Shown: piece after piece, positions 1 to 10,415 of the stretch
Numbering within the stretch: position 1 is the first letter of the stretch
Layout of the letters: each line of letters starts with the position of its first letter
From: Cupriavidus taiwanensis
GTDB taxonomy: Bacteria; Pseudomonadota; Gammaproteobacteria; Burkholderiales; Burkholderiaceae
NCBI RefSeq assembly: GCF_900250115.1
Contig: NZ_LT984804.1
Span: forward strand, 248,001 to 312,000
Direction: 5' to 3'
Length of the DNA: 64,000 nt
Notes under the pieces: generated by a model
Database searches by the model: none
Seen by the model: the letters and a program-made list of their open reading frames with translations, nothing else
What the model was told of the DNA's origin: nothing
Position numbers and translations under genes: made by a program

Positions 1-1
1 C

Positions 2-355
2 AGCGCCTATACCGAGGCCCTGGCCACCCAGGTGGCGGCGTCCGCGGAAGACCTGCGCGCGCTGGAAGAGCGCATGCGCACGCCGGCCTGGCGCCTGGCC
101 GAGAGCCTGCGCCAGCGCGCCTATGACCTGATGTACGCGCTGCAGATCGAAGCCAACGAAGCCACCGGCCGCGCGCGCGTGGGCGAGCTGCGCGGCATGC
201 TGGGCCTGGCGCTGGAGTACGGATCAATCCAGCCGGATGAGGCCGCGCGCGTGCTGGAGCAGGTGGAGCGCGTGCGCCCGGCATTGTTCCGGGAAGCCCC
301 CGACGATGTGTTCGCGCGTCTGGCGGCATGGCTGCGCCGCCTGGTCGGAACTTGA
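2..355 (+). CDS. 3' end of an unidentified protein (partial at window edge)
   Basis: The frame is open from the first full codon to a TGA at 353-355, so the true start lies outside the window; an internal GTG at 32 is in frame but need not be the start. The visible 117 residues are rich in Ala, Leu, Arg and Glu and look entirely helical, with no membrane segment and no motif I recognise. It lies upstream of, and on the same strand as, the flhDC regulatory region, separated by about 480 bases. I do not assign a function. Confidence 0.6.
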   Translation, partial: SAYTEALATQVAASAEDLRALEERMRTPAWRLAESLRQRAYDLMYALQIEANEATGRARVGELRGMLGLALEYGSIQPDEAARVLEQVERVRPALFREAPDDVFARLAAWLRRLVGT

Positions 356-837
356 AGCGGACACTGCCGCATCGCGTCAATTCCGGCCCGATATTTTGGA
401 CAGTATTACGCACATCATGCGTGGCGATACACTGCGCGCGGCCTTAGTCAATAGAGGAATCCAGCAGGCAACCTCCCCTGCCCAGGTGCGTTGATACAAA
501 GGACGTTTCGACCGACTGCCTTGAGTCAAATCAAGCGTCAAAAGTGTGACTTGTTACAAAATGCGCGGGTCCAATGTATGTTTCATGCGACATTAGGTTC
601 CCCCCCGCGTAAGTAGGGATTGGCATTGCGGGTCGATTGCCGATATAAACGTAACGGTCTCACTTACACTCTGTAACACTTGTAACGGAGTTGATTACAG
701 TTGGACATGGGCGTAGTTCCTTAGTCGTACGTTGTACCCGCCCAGCCGCATACAAACGATCTGGTCGCCGGGCCCCCCGAGGGCACCGGTAAGCGCCGGA
801 CAAGCGGCTACGGTGGGTTTTTGGTAGCGGGGATAAA
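356..837 (+). promoter_or_regulatory. flhDC upstream regulatory region
   Basis: This 482-base non-coding stretch is more AT-rich than its surroundings, as expected for the control region of a flagellar master operon. TGTAAC occurs at 672-677 and 681-686, and its complement GTTACA at 554-559. A weak hairpin (CACCG 784-788 with CGGTG 811-815) is followed by a T run (818-822) just before the flhD ribosome-binding site, so an attenuator is conceivable. I cannot place the promoter confidently. That this region controls flhDC follows from position; the individual elements are suggestions. Confidence 0.45.
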
Positions 838-1155
838 TTGGAAAGCAGTGAAGTTCTCCAGGAGATCAGGGAGGTTAACCTCGCCTATCTGCTGCTCGCG
901 CAACGCCTTGTGCGCGAAAACCAGGTCGAAGCCATGTTCAGGCTAGGGGTCAGCAAGGAAATTGCGGATATCCTTGCCAAGCTGACCTCGGCGCAACTCG
1001 TCAAGCTGGCGGCATCCAATATGGTGCTGTGCAGGTTCCGCTTCGACGACCACGCGCTTCTGTCCACCCTCACCCACACGGCCAAGAGCCATGACATGCA
1101 GCAGATCCACGCCGCGATCCTGCTCGCACGTCAGCCTGTGGAGTCGCTCAATTGA
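838..1155 (+). CDS. flhD: Flagellar transcriptional activator subunit FlhD
   Basis: FlhD is the dimeric partner of FlhC in the hetero-hexameric activator that turns on flagellar class II (basal body, hook, fliA) promoters. The 105-residue product is the usual length, and its opening ([20 protein letters not shown]) and LAQRLV and FRFDD segments are typical of beta-proteobacterial FlhD. The start is a TTG at 838 behind a G-rich Shine-Dalgarno (about 827-833); no in-frame ATG exists until residue 33, so TTG is the only workable start. The stop overlaps the flhC start. The rare start codon suggests low or regulated translation of the master switch. Confidence 0.95.
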   Translation: MESSEVLQEIREVNLAYLLLAQRLVRENQVEAMFRLGVSKEIADILAKLTSAQLVKLAASNMVLCRFRFDDHALLSTLTHTAKSHDMQQIHAAILLARQPVESLN

Positions 1156-1757
1156 CCGCGCTCCTGCAGGCCGAGCCAAACCGGAGCTACACGGCCACCT
1201 CCGTTCCCAGCCGCAAGAGCGTGCTCCAGGATGCCAACCAGACCCAGCTCGCGATCGAGCTGATCGGCCTGGGTGCGCGCCTGCAGGTGCTTGAAGCCGA
1301 GACCACGCTGTCGCGTGACCGGCTGATCCGCCTGTACAAGGAGCTGCGCGGCGTCTCGCCCCCCAAGGGCATGCTGCCCTTTTCGACCGACTGGTTCACC
1401 ACCTGGCTGCCGAATATCCACTCGTCGCTGTTCTTCTCCGCTTACCAGTTCATGGTGCAGGAAGGCGAGACCGTGGGCATCCGCGCGGTGGTGGCTGCGT
1501 ACCGCCTGTACCTCGAGCATGTTTCGCTGCTCGGCGGTGAAATTGTCTTAAGTTTCACGCGGGCCTGGACGTTAGTACGGTTCTTCGAGAGCAACATGCT
1601 GCAGCTGTCCCGGTGCACGTGTTGCGGCGGACAGTTTGTCACGCACGCGTATGAGCCGCACGCAAACTTCGTGTGCAGCCTGTGCCGTCCGCCGTCACGC
1701 GCAGGGAAAGTGAAGAAGCTCTCGAAAGACGCCGCCGCCGTGCAGACCAGCGCCTGA
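1152..1757 (+). CDS. flhC: Flagellar transcriptional activator subunit FlhC
   Basis: FlhC is the DNA-contacting, zinc-binding subunit of FlhD4C2. The 201-residue protein carries the family's cysteine cluster in its C-terminal third: CTCCGG followed about 18 residues later by CSLC, which bind zinc. The start is a TTG at 1152 that overlaps the flhD stop codon, indicating translational coupling that would keep the subunit ratio fixed. A basic tail follows the zinc site. About 120 bases separate it from motA, so co-transcription with motAB is possible. Confidence 0.95.
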   Translation: MTALLQAEPNRSYTATSVPSRKSVLQDANQTQLAIELIGLGARLQVLEAETTLSRDRLIRLYKELRGVSPPKGMLPFSTDWFTTWLPNIHSSLFFSAYQFMVQEGETVGIRAVVAAYRLYLEHVSLLGGEIVLSFTRAWTLVRFFESNMLQLSRCTCCGGQFVTHAYEPHANFVCSLCRPPSRAGKVKKLSKDAAAVQTSA

Positions 1758-1877
1758 TCCTGGTCAAGGTCCGCCGGCTGGCAAGCTTGCTGCGCTGGCG
1801 GACGGATCCTCTCCGTGCGCCCGTGCAACGGGCCAATGAGCGTGGCTGACGCGCGTTTTTAAGACGGGGATCCGATC

Positions 1878-2741
1878 GTGCTAGTAGTTCTTGGCTATGT
1901 CGTCGTGGTAGCGGCGGTGCTTGGCGGATACGCCATGACCGGCGGCCATATGGGCGCGCTATATCAACCTGCCGAAGTGGTGATCATCGCGGGCGCCGCC
2001 ATCGGCGCCTTCATCGCCACCAATACCGGCAAGGCCATCAAGGCCACCGCACGCGCACTGCCGGGCCTGTTCAAGAGTTCCAAGTACAAGAAAGAGCTGT
2101 ACCTGGACGTCATGTCGCTGCTCTACGTGCTGCTGTCCAAGGCACGCCGCGAGGGCATCCTGTTCCTGGAAAAGGAAATCGCCGATCCCGCCGCCAGCAG
2201 CGTGTTCAGCCAGTACCCGCGCATCCTGTCGGATCCGGTGGTGATGGAATTCCTCACCGACTACCTGCGCATGATGGTCAACGGCAACATGAATGCGTTC
2301 GAGATCGAGGCCCTGATGGACCACGAGATCGAGACCTTCCGCCATGAAGCCGAGATCCCCGCGCATGCGCTGTCGCGCGTCGGCGATGGCCTGCCCGCGT
2401 TCGGCATCGTCGCCGCGGTGATGGGCGTGGTGCATGCGCTGGGTTCGGCCGACCTGCCGCCGGCCGAGCTGGGCGCGCTGATCGCGCACGCCATGGTCGG
2501 CACCTTCCTCGGCATCCTGCTGGCCTACGGCTTTATCTCGCCGCTGGCCGCGCGCATCGAGCTCCAGGTGTCCGAGAACGTCAAGGTCTACGAGTGCATC
2601 AAGGTGGTGCTGCTGGCCTCCCTGAACGGCTACGCGCCGCTGGTGGCGGTGGAATTCGGCCGCAAGGTGCTGTACTCCACGGTGCGTCCGTCGTTCCTGG
2701 AACTGGACGACCACGTGCGTGAAGTCAAGAGCCTGAACTAA
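1878..2741 (+). CDS. motA: Flagellar stator protein MotA
   Basis: MotA is the inner-membrane stator subunit that, with MotB, forms the proton channel and pushes on FliG. The 287-residue product has the normal length, with two N-terminal transmembrane helices (about residues 1-20 and 33-50) and two near residues 170-220, and a large cytoplasmic loop between them. The GTG start at 1878 is forced by lack of a nearby ATG. It heads a run of same-strand motility genes and is 33 bases from motB. Confidence 0.96.
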   Translation: MLVVLGYVVVVAAVLGGYAMTGGHMGALYQPAEVVIIAGAAIGAFIATNTGKAIKATARALPGLFKSSKYKKELYLDVMSLLYVLLSKARREGILFLEKEIADPAASSVFSQYPRILSDPVVMEFLTDYLRMMVNGNMNAFEIEALMDHEIETFRHEAEIPAHALSRVGDGLPAFGIVAAVMGVVHALGSADLPPAELGALIAHAMVGTFLGILLAYGFISPLAARIELQVSENVKVYECIKVVLLASLNGYAPLVAVEFGRKVLYSTVRPSFLELDDHVREVKSLN

Positions 2742-2774
2742 GCAGCCGGCAACGCACGCAGCAAGGGGCACCAC

Positions 2775-3779
2775 ATGAGCAGCGCACACGATATGCGTCC
2801 GATCATCGTCCGCCGGCCGAAATCGCACGCCAGGCCGCACGGCAACCACAGCTGGAAGATCGCCTACGCCGACTTCATGACGGCGATGATGGCGCTGTTC
2901 CTGGTGCTGTGGCTGCTGTCCAGCGCCAACAAGAAGACGCTGGAAGGCATTGCCGAGTACTTCCGCATGCCGCTCAAGGCCGCCATCGTCGGCGGCGAGA
3001 AAAGCAGCCAGTCGCCCAGCGTGATCCCGGGCGGGGGCATGGATGTCATGCGCAAGGACGGCGACGTCATGCGCGCCCGCAACAATGACCCCAGCGACGA
3101 ACAGCGCCGCAACGAGCAGCAGGAAGCGCAGCGCCTGCGCGCGCTCAAGCAGCGCCTGGAACAGATCATCGAGAACAACCCGGTGCTGCGCCAGTTCCGG
3201 CCGCAGCTGCTGCTGGACATCACCAGCGAGGGCCTGCGCATCCAGATCCTGGATACGCAGAACCGCCCCATGTTCCGCACCGGCAGCGCCATTGTCGAAA
3301 GCTATATGCGCACCATCCTGCGCGAGATCGGCCCGGTGCTGAACGAGCTGCCCAACAAGGTCAGCCTGTCCGGCCATACCGACGCGGCCAATTATTCCAA
3401 CGGCGAGCGCACCTACAGCAACTGGGAGCTGTCCGGCGACCGCGCCAACGCGTCGCGTCGCGAGCTGATCGCGGGCGGCATGCAGGAAGGCAAGGTGCTG
3501 CGCGTGCTGGGCCTGGCCGCGACCATGCCGCTGGACAAGCAGGACCTGCTGGCACCGGTGAACCGCCGCATCAGCATCGTGGTGCTGAACCAGAAGGCGC
3601 AGGCGCGCTTCGAGGCCGAGAGCGCCAGCGCCGCCGAGGTCACGGTGGCGGCGCAGTCCGGCAAGGCCGCGCAGGAGATGCAGGCAGGGCTGGCGGCAGC
3701 CTCCGCACCGGCAGCAACACCGGCAGCAACATCGGCAACAGGGCCGGCTGCAGCGCCGGACCCGGGCAGCAAACCATGA
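2775..3779 (+). CDS. motB: Flagellar stator protein MotB
   Basis: MotB anchors the stator to peptidoglycan and carries the proton-conducting aspartate. The 334-residue protein shows a short basic cytoplasmic N-terminus, one transmembrane helix (about 28-50) with the expected D33 in YADFMTAMMALF, a charged linker/plug, and an OmpA-like peptidoglycan-binding domain (about 150-275; LSGHTDAANY and NRRISIVVL are visible). An Ala/Pro-rich tail of about 50 residues ends the protein. It follows motA directly and precedes cheA by 52 bases. Confidence 0.96.
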   Translation: MSSAHDMRPIIVRRPKSHARPHGNHSWKIAYADFMTAMMALFLVLWLLSSANKKTLEGIAEYFRMPLKAAIVGGEKSSQSPSVIPGGGMDVMRKDGDVMRARNNDPSDEQRRNEQQEAQRLRALKQRLEQIIENNPVLRQFRPQLLLDITSEGLRIQILDTQNRPMFRTGSAIVESYMRTILREIGPVLNELPNKVSLSGHTDAANYSNGERTYSNWELSGDRANASRRELIAGGMQEGKVLRVLGLAATMPLDKQDLLAPVNRRISIVVLNQKAQARFEAESASAAEVTVAAQSGKAAQEMQAGLAAASAPAATPAATSATGPAAAPDPGSKP

Positions 3780-3831
3780 CGCAGGGCCGCCGCCGCGCGC
3801 CTTGCGCCGTAACCAAGTGAATCAGGACGCC

Positions 3832-5844
3832 ATGTCTGTCGATATCGATATCACTCAGTTTTACCAGACCTTCTTCGAGGAAGCGGAAGAGCTGCTCGTC
3901 GAAATGGAGCAGTTGCTGCTCGGCCTGGACATCGAGGCGCCCGATGCCGAGCATCTGAACGCGATCTTCCGCGCCGCGCATTCGATCAAGGGCGGCGCCG
4001 CCACCTTCGGCTTCGCCGCGCTGACCGAGACCACCCACATCTTCGAGAACCTGCTGGACCGCACGCGCCGGCAGGAACTGGCGTTGACCCGGACCATCAT
4101 CGACACCTTTCTGGAAACCAAGGACGTGTTGCAAGACCAGCTCAACGCCTACCGCAACGGCACCGAACCCGATCCGGAAACGCTGAAGCGCATCTGCGCG
4201 GTGCTGCAGCAGCTGGCACAGGAAGCCGCCGGCCATGACGCGGCACCGGCACCCGCCGCGGCGCCGGCGCCCGCACCTGTCGCTGCCGCCGCTACTGCCG
4301 CGCCCGCGGGCGGCGGCCTGAAGATCCGGCTGATCAAGGTATCGGCATCCGACCAGGCGCTGCTGCGCGAAGAACTGGCCAACCTGGGCGAGATCACCGG
4401 GCAGCAGGAAGCCAACGGCGAACTGGTGGTGTGGCTCAACACCCAATGCAGCGCCGACGACATCATCGCGGTGTGCTGCTTCGTGATCGACATCGACCAG
4501 ATCGTGATCGAAGCCGCGGCCGACGCGCCGGAGGCGGCGCCGGCCCAGACCGAGGTTGCGCCGCCCGCGCCCGCACCAGTGGCCGCGGCCCCGGCCCCGG
4601 CCGCCCCCGCCGCGCGTGAAAAAGCCAAGGCCGCACCGGCCCCCGCGCCCGCGCACGGCGAAGGCTCGATCCGCGTCCCCACGGAAAAAGTCGACCAGAT
4701 CATCAACCTGGTGGGCGAACTGGTGATCACGCAATCGATGCTGGCGCAGACCGCATCGTCGCTGGACCCGGTGCTGTTCGACCGCCTGTTCTCCGGGATG
4801 GGCCAGCTCGAGCGCAATGCGCGCGACCTGCAGGAAGCGGTGATGTCGATCCGCATGATGCCGATGGACTACGTGTTCTCGCGCTTCCCGCGGCTGGTGC
4901 GCGACCTGGCCAGCAAGCTTGGCAAGCAGATCGACCTGGTCACCTTCGGCAAGGCTACCGAGCTCGACAAGAGCCTGATCGAACGCATCATCGATCCGCT
5001 CACGCACCTGGTGCGCAACAGCCTGGACCACGGCATCGAGACCCCCGACAAGCGCATTGCCGCCGGCAAGGACCCGACCGGCCAGCTGATCCTGTCCGCG
5101 CAGCACCACGGCGGCAATATCGTCATCGAGGTCAGCGACGACGGCGGCGGCCTGAACCGCGAGCGCATCCTGGCCAAGGCGATCCAGAACGGCCTGCCGG
5201 TGTCCGATACCATCACCGACGAGGAAGTCTGGCAGCTGATCTTCGCGCCGGGCTTTTCCACTGCGGAGGTCATTACCGACGTGTCCGGCCGCGGCGTGGG
5301 CATGGACGTGGTCAAGCGCAACATCCAGGAGATGGGCGGCCACGTCCAGATCAGCTCGCGCCCGGGCCTGGGCACCACCATCCGCATCGTGCTGCCGCTG
5401 ACGCTGGCCATCCTGGACGGCATGTCGGTCAAGGTGGGCGAAGAGACCTTCATCCTGCCGCTGAACTGCGTGATGGAGTCGCTGCAGCCCAAGGCCGAAG
5501 ACGTGCATACCGCGGCCAATTCGGACCGCATCATGCACGTGCGCGGCGAATACCTGCCGCTGCTGGAGATGCACCGCGTGTTCAACGTCGCCAACGCGCT
5601 GCAGGAACCCACGCAAGGCATCGCCGTGATCCTGCAGGCCGAAGGCAAGCGCTTTGCGCTGCTGGTGGACCAGCTGATCGGCCAGCACCAGGTGGTGCTG
5701 AAGAACCTGGAAACCAACTACCGCAAGGTGCCGTGCATTTCCGCGGCCACCATTCTTGGCGACGGCAGCGTGGCGCTGATCGTCGATGTCGGTGCGCTGC
5801 AGCGCACCGGCGTGCGCCGGCAGGAACCGGCGCTGGCGCAGTAA
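3832..5844 (+). CDS. cheA: Chemotaxis histidine kinase CheA
   Basis: CheA autophosphorylates on a histidine when receptors signal, then phosphorylates CheY and CheB. The 670 residues show an HPt domain with H50 in AAHSIKGG, two Ala/Pro-rich linkers flanking a P2-like region (about 160-225), a dimerisation segment, a GHKL ATPase domain (N box with [11 protein letters not shown] boxes DDGGGL and GRGVGMDVV) and a C-terminal CheW-like domain. I chose the ATG at 3832 (MSVDIDITQ) because it begins the HPt domain normally; an upstream in-frame TTG would add only ten unconserved residues. Confidence 0.96.
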   Translation: MSVDIDITQFYQTFFEEAEELLVEMEQLLLGLDIEAPDAEHLNAIFRAAHSIKGGAATFGFAALTETTHIFENLLDRTRRQELALTRTIIDTFLETKDVLQDQLNAYRNGTEPDPETLKRICAVLQQLAQEAAGHDAAPAPAAAPAPAPVAAAATAAPAGGGLKIRLIKVSASDQALLREELANLGEITGQQEANGELVVWLNTQCSADDIIAVCCFVIDIDQIVIEAAADAPEAAPAQTEVAPPAPAPVAAAPAPAAPAAREKAKAAPAPAPAHGEGSIRVPTEKVDQIINLVGELVITQSMLAQTASSLDPVLFDRLFSGMGQLERNARDLQEAVMSIRMMPMDYVFSRFPRLVRDLASKLGKQIDLVTFGKATELDKSLIERIIDPLTHLVRNSLDHGIETPDKRIAAGKDPTGQLILSAQHHGGNIVIEVSDDGGGLNRERILAKAIQNGLPVSDTITDEEVWQLIFAPGFSTAEVITDVSGRGVGMDVVKRNIQEMGGHVQISSRPGLGTTIRIVLPLTLAILDGMSVKVGEETFILPLNCVMESLQPKAEDVHTAANSDRIMHVRGEYLPLLEMHRVFNVANALQEPTQGIAVILQAEGKRFALLVDQLIGQHQVVLKNLETNYRKVPCISAATILGDGSVALIVDVGALQRTGVRRQEPALAQ

Positions 5845-5872
5845 TCGTCCCATCACAGGAGAACTAGACATC

Positions 5873-6367
5873 ATGGCCGGCATCGGACACATCGATACCC
5901 CCGGAAGCGACGCTTCGGGCCAGGAGTTCCTGGTCTTCACGCTGGGGTCGGAGGAATACGGCATCGACATCCTCAAGGTGCAGGAGATCCGCAGCTACGA
6001 GACCGTCACGCGCATTTCCAGCGCGCCCGACTTCATCAAGGGCGTGACCAACCTGCGCGGCGTGATCGTGCCCATCGTCGACCTGCGCCTGAAGTTCCGC
6101 CTGGGCAACGTGCGCTACGACCACCAGACCGTGGTCATCATCCTGAACGTGGCCGGCCGGGTGGTCGGCATCGTGGTGGATGGCGTGTCGGACGTGCTGA
6201 CGCTGACCGGCGAGGCGATCAAGCCCGCACCGGAGTTCGGCGTGTCGATCTCGACCGAGCACCTGACCGGCCTGGGCACCATCGACGGCCGCATGCTGGT
6301 GCTGATCGATATCGAGAAGCTGATGACCAGCCCCGAGATGGCACTGGTCGAAGCCGAGTACGCCTGA
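5873..6367 (+). CDS. cheW: Chemotaxis coupling protein CheW
   Basis: CheW couples chemoreceptors to CheA in the signalling array. The 164-residue protein is essentially one CheW domain, with the characteristic [19 protein letters not shown] near the start, [19 protein letters not shown] in the middle and VDGVSDVL later. The ATG at 5873 is preceded by a good Shine-Dalgarno (AGGAG at about 5858-5862), so the longer in-frame extension into the cheA end is not used. It sits between cheA and cheR in a tight same-strand run. Confidence 0.96.
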   Translation: MAGIGHIDTPGSDASGQEFLVFTLGSEEYGIDILKVQEIRSYETVTRISSAPDFIKGVTNLRGVIVPIVDLRLKFRLGNVRYDHQTVVIILNVAGRVVGIVVDGVSDVLTLTGEAIKPAPEFGVSISTEHLTGLGTIDGRMLVLIDIEKLMTSPEMALVEAEYA

Positions 6368-6406
6368 TTTTCGCGCCTGATTTTCCGCATTCCCGAAGCA
6401 CAGCCC

Positions 6407-7327
6407 ATGACGCCGTTCCGCACCGCCGCCAGCGCAGCCGCTCACACCGGGTCGACCCCCGCGCCGGCCGCCTTGCTGCGGCGCGACGACGCGCGCGACT
6501 TCTTGCTGACCGAGCGCGACTTCGAGCAGATCCGCGCGCTGATCCACCGGCGCGCGGGCATCTCGCTGGGCAGCCACAAGCGCGAGATGGTCTACAGCCG
6601 CCTCGCGCGCCGGCTGCGCACGCTGCAGTTGACGGAATTCGCCTCGTACCTGGCGCTGCTGGAAGCAGATGACCGTTCGCCGGAGTGGGAATTCTTCACC
6701 AACGCGCTGACCACCAACCTGACCTCGTTTTTCCGCGAGACGCACCACTTCCCACTGCTGGCCGAGCACGCGAAGAAGATCGGCCGTCCGTACAGCGTCT
6801 GGTGTTCGGCCGCGTCCACCGGCGAAGAACCGTATTCAATCGCCATCACGCTGGCCGAGGCGCTGGGCGACCGCGCCGGCTCCGTGCTGGCCACCGACAT
6901 CGACACCCAGGTACTGGCCAAGGCCCGCGGCGGCGTCTATGCGGCCGACCAGGTGGCGCGGCTGTCGCCGGAACGACTCAAGCGCTTCTTCCTGAAGGGC
7001 ACCGGCCCGCGCACCGGCTCGGTCAAGGTCAAGCCGGAACTGGCTGCCACCATCGCGTTCGAGCCGCTGAACCTGCTCGCGCCCGACTGGGGCATCCGCG
7101 AGCAGTTCGACGCCATCTTCTGCCGCAACGTGATGATCTACTTCGACAAGCCGACCCAGGGCCGCATCCTGGAGCGCTTTGTGCCGCTGCTCAAGCCGCA
7201 CGGGCTGCTGTTCGCCGGCCATTCGGAGAACTTCTCCTACGTCACGCGCGCGTTCCAGCTGCGCGGGCAGACCGTCTATGAACTGGCACCGGCCGCGCAC
7301 GCCGCAGCCGGGCGGGGCAAGCCCTGA
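6407..7327 (+). CDS. cheR: Chemoreceptor methyltransferase CheR
   Basis: CheR methylates glutamates of chemoreceptors using S-adenosylmethionine, giving adaptation together with CheB and CheD. The 306 residues contain the N-terminal helical CheR domain ([19 protein letters not shown]) and the catalytic methyltransferase domain with [10 protein letters not shown], the SAM-binding [13 protein letters not shown] and the [11 protein letters not shown] block. Its stop codon overlaps the cheD start (TGATG), indicating translational coupling. Confidence 0.96.
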   Translation: MTPFRTAASAAAHTGSTPAPAALLRRDDARDFLLTERDFEQIRALIHRRAGISLGSHKREMVYSRLARRLRTLQLTEFASYLALLEADDRSPEWEFFTNALTTNLTSFFRETHHFPLLAEHAKKIGRPYSVWCSAASTGEEPYSIAITLAEALGDRAGSVLATDIDTQVLAKARGGVYAADQVARLSPERLKRFFLKGTGPRTGSVKVKPELAATIAFEPLNLLAPDWGIREQFDAIFCRNVMIYFDKPTQGRILERFVPLLKPHGLLFAGHSENFSYVTRAFQLRGQTVYELAPAAHAAAGRGKP

Positions 7328-7977
7328 TGCGCACGCCCCACCTGCCCGAAGCGCTGGCCACGCGCACGTACTTCGACCGCGAGTTCGGCAAGCAGGCCAT
7401 CAAGCTGCTGCCCAACGAATACTACGTGACGCGCGAGGACGTGGTGCTGACCACCGTGCTGGGCTCGTGCGTGGCCGCCTGCATCCGCGACGAGGTGGCG
7501 GGCGTCGGCGGCATGAACCACTTCATGCTGCCGGACGACGATGGCAGCGCCGACCGCATGCTGTCCGCATCGATGCGCTACGGCAGCTATGCGCTGGAAG
7601 TGCTGATCAACGAGTTGCTCAAGATGGGCGCGCGCCGCGAGCGGCTGGAAGCCAAGGTCTTCGGCGGCGGCGCGGTGCTGGCCAACATGACCACGCTGAA
7701 CATCGGCGACCGCAACGCGGATTTCGTGCTGCGCTACCTGAAGACCGAAGAGGTGCGCGTCGCCGCGCAAGACCTGCGCGGCCCGCATGCGCGCCGCGTC
7801 AGCTATTTCCCGATCGGCGGGCTGGCGCTGGTGCGCCGCCTGACGCGGCAGGACGACCAGGTTTCGGTGGCGCGCGACGAACGTGCGCTGGCGCGGGCCA
7901 TTGCCACCTCGGCGCGCGAACCGTCGCGCTCGCCGGAACTGTTTGCGCGGCAGTCTTACTCGCGCCCGCTTCCCTGA
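7327..7977 (+). CDS. cheD: Chemoreceptor glutamine deamidase CheD
   Basis: CheD deamidates specific receptor glutamines and can interact with CheY-like partners. The 216-residue protein carries the family's catalytic pair: C48 in LGSCVAACI and H65 in GGMNHFMLP. The start overlaps the cheR stop. About 40 Arg/Ser-rich residues extend beyond the conserved domain, of unknown role. It lies in the normal cheR-cheD-cheB order. Confidence 0.95.
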   Translation: MRTPHLPEALATRTYFDREFGKQAIKLLPNEYYVTREDVVLTTVLGSCVAACIRDEVAGVGGMNHFMLPDDDGSADRMLSASMRYGSYALEVLINELLKMGARRERLEAKVFGGGAVLANMTTLNIGDRNADFVLRYLKTEEVRVAAQDLRGPHARRVSYFPIGGLALVRRLTRQDDQVSVARDERALARAIATSAREPSRSPELFARQSYSRPLP

Positions 7978-7999
7978 AATCCTACAAGCCCGACCAAAC

Positions 8000-9082
8000 A
8001 TGACTGCCGCCAAGATCAAGGTGCTCTGCGTGGATGATTCCGCGCTGATCCGCAGCCTGATGACGGAGATCATCAACAGCCAGCCCGACATGGAAGTGGT
8101 CGGCACCGCGCCCGACCCGCTGGTGGCGCGCGACCTGATCAAGCGCCTGAACCCCGACGTGCTGACGCTCGACGTCGAAATGCCGCGCATGGACGGCCTG
8201 GACTTCCTGGAACGGCTGATGCGGCTGCGACCGATGCCGGTGCTGATGGTGTCGTCGCTGACCGAGCGCGGATCGGAGATCACCATGCGCGCGCTGGAGC
8301 TTGGCGCGGTGGACTTCGTCACCAAGCCCAAGCTGGGCATTCGCGACGGCCTGCTCGAATACACCGACACCATCGCCGACAAGCTGCGCGCCGCGTCGCG
8401 CGCGCGCGTACGCGCGGCCACGCCAGCGGCCGCGCCGTCCACCACCGGCACGGCGCCGGTGCCGATGCTGCGCAGCCCGCTGCTGTCGACCGAGAAGCTG
8501 ATCATCCTGGGCGCGTCCACCGGCGGCACCGAGGCCATCAAGGAATTCCTGATGCCGCTGCCGCCCGACAGCCCCGCGGTGCTGATCGTGCAGCATATGC
8601 CGGCCGGCTTCACGAAATCCTTCGCGCAGCGCCTGGATGGCCTGTGCCGCATCACGGTCAAGGAAGCCGTGCATGGCGAGCGCGTGCTGCCGGGCCATGC
8701 GTATATCGCGCCGGGCGACTCGCACCTGCTGCTGGCACGCAGCGGCGCCAACTACGTCGCGCACCTGTCACAGGAAGCGCCGGTCAACCGGCATCGCCCG
8801 TCGGTCGACGTGCTGTTCGATTCGGCCGCGCAGCACGGCGGCAAGAACGTGATCGGCGTGATCCTGACCGGCATGGGCAAGGACGGCGCGCGCGGCATGC
8901 TGCGCATGCGCGAGGCCGGCGCCTACAACCTGGCGCAGGACGAGCAAACCTGCATCGTGTTTGGCATGCCGAAGGAGGCGATCGCCGCCGGCGGTGTGCA
9001 TGAAGTCGTGCCCTTGCCGGCGATGACCCAGCGCGTCATGGCGCGCCTGGCCACCTACGGCACGCGCGCGCAACGGGTCTAA
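8000..9082 (+). CDS. cheB: Chemotaxis methylesterase/response regulator CheB
   Basis: CheB removes receptor methyl groups once phosphorylated by CheA. The 360 residues comprise an N-terminal receiver domain (acidic pair at D12/D13, phospho-acceptor D58 in [11 protein letters not shown]), a linker of about 40 residues, and a C-terminal methylesterase domain with the catalytic serine at about residue 173 in GASTGGTEA, a histidine in QHMPAGFT and an aspartate in [10 protein letters not shown] chose the ATG at 8000, which starts the receiver normally; the open frame extends upstream into cheD but gives no conserved sequence. Confidence 0.96.
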   Translation: MTAAKIKVLCVDDSALIRSLMTEIINSQPDMEVVGTAPDPLVARDLIKRLNPDVLTLDVEMPRMDGLDFLERLMRLRPMPVLMVSSLTERGSEITMRALELGAVDFVTKPKLGIRDGLLEYTDTIADKLRAASRARVRAATPAAAPSTTGTAPVPMLRSPLLSTEKLIILGASTGGTEAIKEFLMPLPPDSPAVLIVQHMPAGFTKSFAQRLDGLCRITVKEAVHGERVLPGHAYIAPGDSHLLLARSGANYVAHLSQEAPVNRHRPSVDVLFDSAAQHGGKNVIGVILTGMGKDGARGMLRMREAGAYNLAQDEQTCIVFGMPKEAIAAGGVHEVVPLPAMTQRVMARLATYGTRAQRV

Positions 9083-9151
9083 TCGAGCCGGCAAGCCGAA
9101 ACAACAAAGCCGGATCCACAAGCCATCACTGCATTTACTGGAGTTTTTAAA

Positions 9152-9538
9152 GTGGACAAGAACATCAAGATCCTGGTCGTGGACGACTTCCCGACCATGC
9201 GCCGGATCATCCGCAACCTGCTCAAGGAGCTGGGTTTCGTCAACGTCGAAGAAGCCGAGGACGGCGCCGCCGGCCTGGAAAAAGCCAAGGACGGCAGCTT
9301 CCAGTTCGTGATCTCGGACTGGAACATGCCCAACATGGATGGCCTTTCCATGCTGCAGGCCATCCGCGCCGACGCCAACATCGGCAAGATCCCGGTGCTG
9401 ATGGTGACCGCCGAGGCCAAGAAGGAAAACATCATCGCCGCGGCCCAGGCCGGCGCCAACGGCTACGTGGTCAAGCCGTTCACGGCCGCCACGCTGGACG
9501 AGAAGATCACCAAGATCTTCGAAAAACTCGGCGGCTGA
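9152..9538 (+). CDS. cheY: Chemotaxis response regulator CheY
   Basis: CheY-P binds the flagellar switch and changes rotation. The 128-residue single receiver domain has the full signature: acidic pair D11/D12, phospho-acceptor D56 in [11 protein letters not shown]86 in MVTAEAK and K108 in YVVKPF. The start is a GTG at 9152, with GGAG about ten bases upstream. It is followed 18 bases later by cheZ, its phosphatase, as usual in beta- and gamma-proteobacteria. Confidence 0.97.
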   Translation: MDKNIKILVVDDFPTMRRIIRNLLKELGFVNVEEAEDGAAGLEKAKDGSFQFVISDWNMPNMDGLSMLQAIRADANIGKIPVLMVTAEAKKENIIAAAQAGANGYVVKPFTAATLDEKITKIFEKLGG

Positions 9539-9556
9539 GGCGGAGGCGCGTTTGTC

Positions 9557-10192
9557 ATGACCCCCACCCTGAGCAACGATTCCGCCGAACAACTGATCCT
9601 GCGCATCGGCAACCTGACGCGCATGCTGCGCGACAACATGCGCGAGCTCGGCCTGGACAAGGAAATCGAGCGCGCCGCACAGGCCATCCCTGACGCGCGC
9701 GACCGCCTCAACTACATCGCCGCGATGACCGAGCAGGCCGCCGAGCGCACGCTCAACGCGGTCGAACTGGCGCAGCCGATCCAGTCCGACATCGAACAGC
9801 AAGCCGAAACGCTGGACAAGCGCTGGGCCGCCTGGTTTGAAAAGCCGGTGGAACTGGCCGACGCCCGCTCGCTGGTACTGGACACCCGCGCCTTCCTGTC
9901 CGAAGTGCCCGGGCAAGCCCGCGCCACCAACAGCCACCTGCTCGACATCATGATGGCGCAGGACTTCCAGGACCTGACCGGCCAGGTCATCAAGAAGATG
10001 ATGGACATGATCCGCACGCTGGAGCAGGAACTGCTGCAGGTGCTGATCGACAACGTGCCGTCCGAGCGCCGCGTGGAAGTGCAGGCGCCGTCGACGCTGA
10101 TGAATGGGCCGCAGGTGAATCCGGAAGGGAAACCGGACGTGGTGTCGGACCAGGCGCAGGTGGATGATTTGTTGGCTAGTTTGGGGTTCTAA
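9557..10192 (+). CDS. cheZ: CheY-P phosphatase CheZ
   Basis: CheZ dephosphorylates CheY-P. The 211-residue helical protein contains the active-site segment QDFQDLTGQVIKKM, with D139 and Q143 matching the catalytic residues of the E. coli enzyme. It ends in the amphipathic CheY-binding peptide VDDLLASLGF after a flexible linker. It is the last chemotaxis gene of this block; the downstream intergenic region begins with a perfect palindromic hairpin. Confidence 0.96.
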   Translation: MTPTLSNDSAEQLILRIGNLTRMLRDNMRELGLDKEIERAAQAIPDARDRLNYIAAMTEQAAERTLNAVELAQPIQSDIEQQAETLDKRWAAWFEKPVELADARSLVLDTRAFLSEVPGQARATNSHLLDIMMAQDFQDLTGQVIKKMMDMIRTLEQELLQVLIDNVPSERRVEVQAPSTLMNGPQVNPEGKPDVVSDQAQVDDLLASLGF

Positions 10193-10235
10193 GATTTGAA
10201 TACCCTGCGGCATTTCGCGATGCCACGTGTTTTCT

Positions 10236-10261
10236 CCCCTCTCCCGCTTGCGGGAGAGGGG
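10236..10261. repeat. REP-like palindrome after cheZ
   Basis: CCCCTCTCCCGC pairs perfectly with GCGGGAGAGGGG across a TT loop. The same core recurs in the array at about 40.8-41.2 kb and again at about 50.65 kb, so this is a dispersed extragenic palindromic element. It lies about 45 bases after the cheZ stop and could end or stabilise the che transcript, although no T run follows. Confidence 0.8.
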
Positions 10262-10415
10262 CGGGGGAGAGGGCCGGAGCATCCACGAAGTCAACCGCAT
10301 CAACACCTGCTCACCCACTTCATCCCGGCAATTCGACGCTGAACGCCTTTTAAGAGTTTGCCCATACTCGCGCTTGCTGCACCTCTTCATACTGGGTTCG
10401 TCGCTGCGTCGTGGC

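Noticed and set aside
1959..3377. A 472-codon minus-strand open frame over motA-motB
   Set aside because: It is a shadow of two clear motor genes, with low-complexity composition and no motif.
3640..5976. A 778-codon minus-strand open frame over cheA
   Set aside because: It lies antisense to a complete cheA with all domains; the His/Gln/Arg-rich composition is typical of chance frames in GC-rich DNA.
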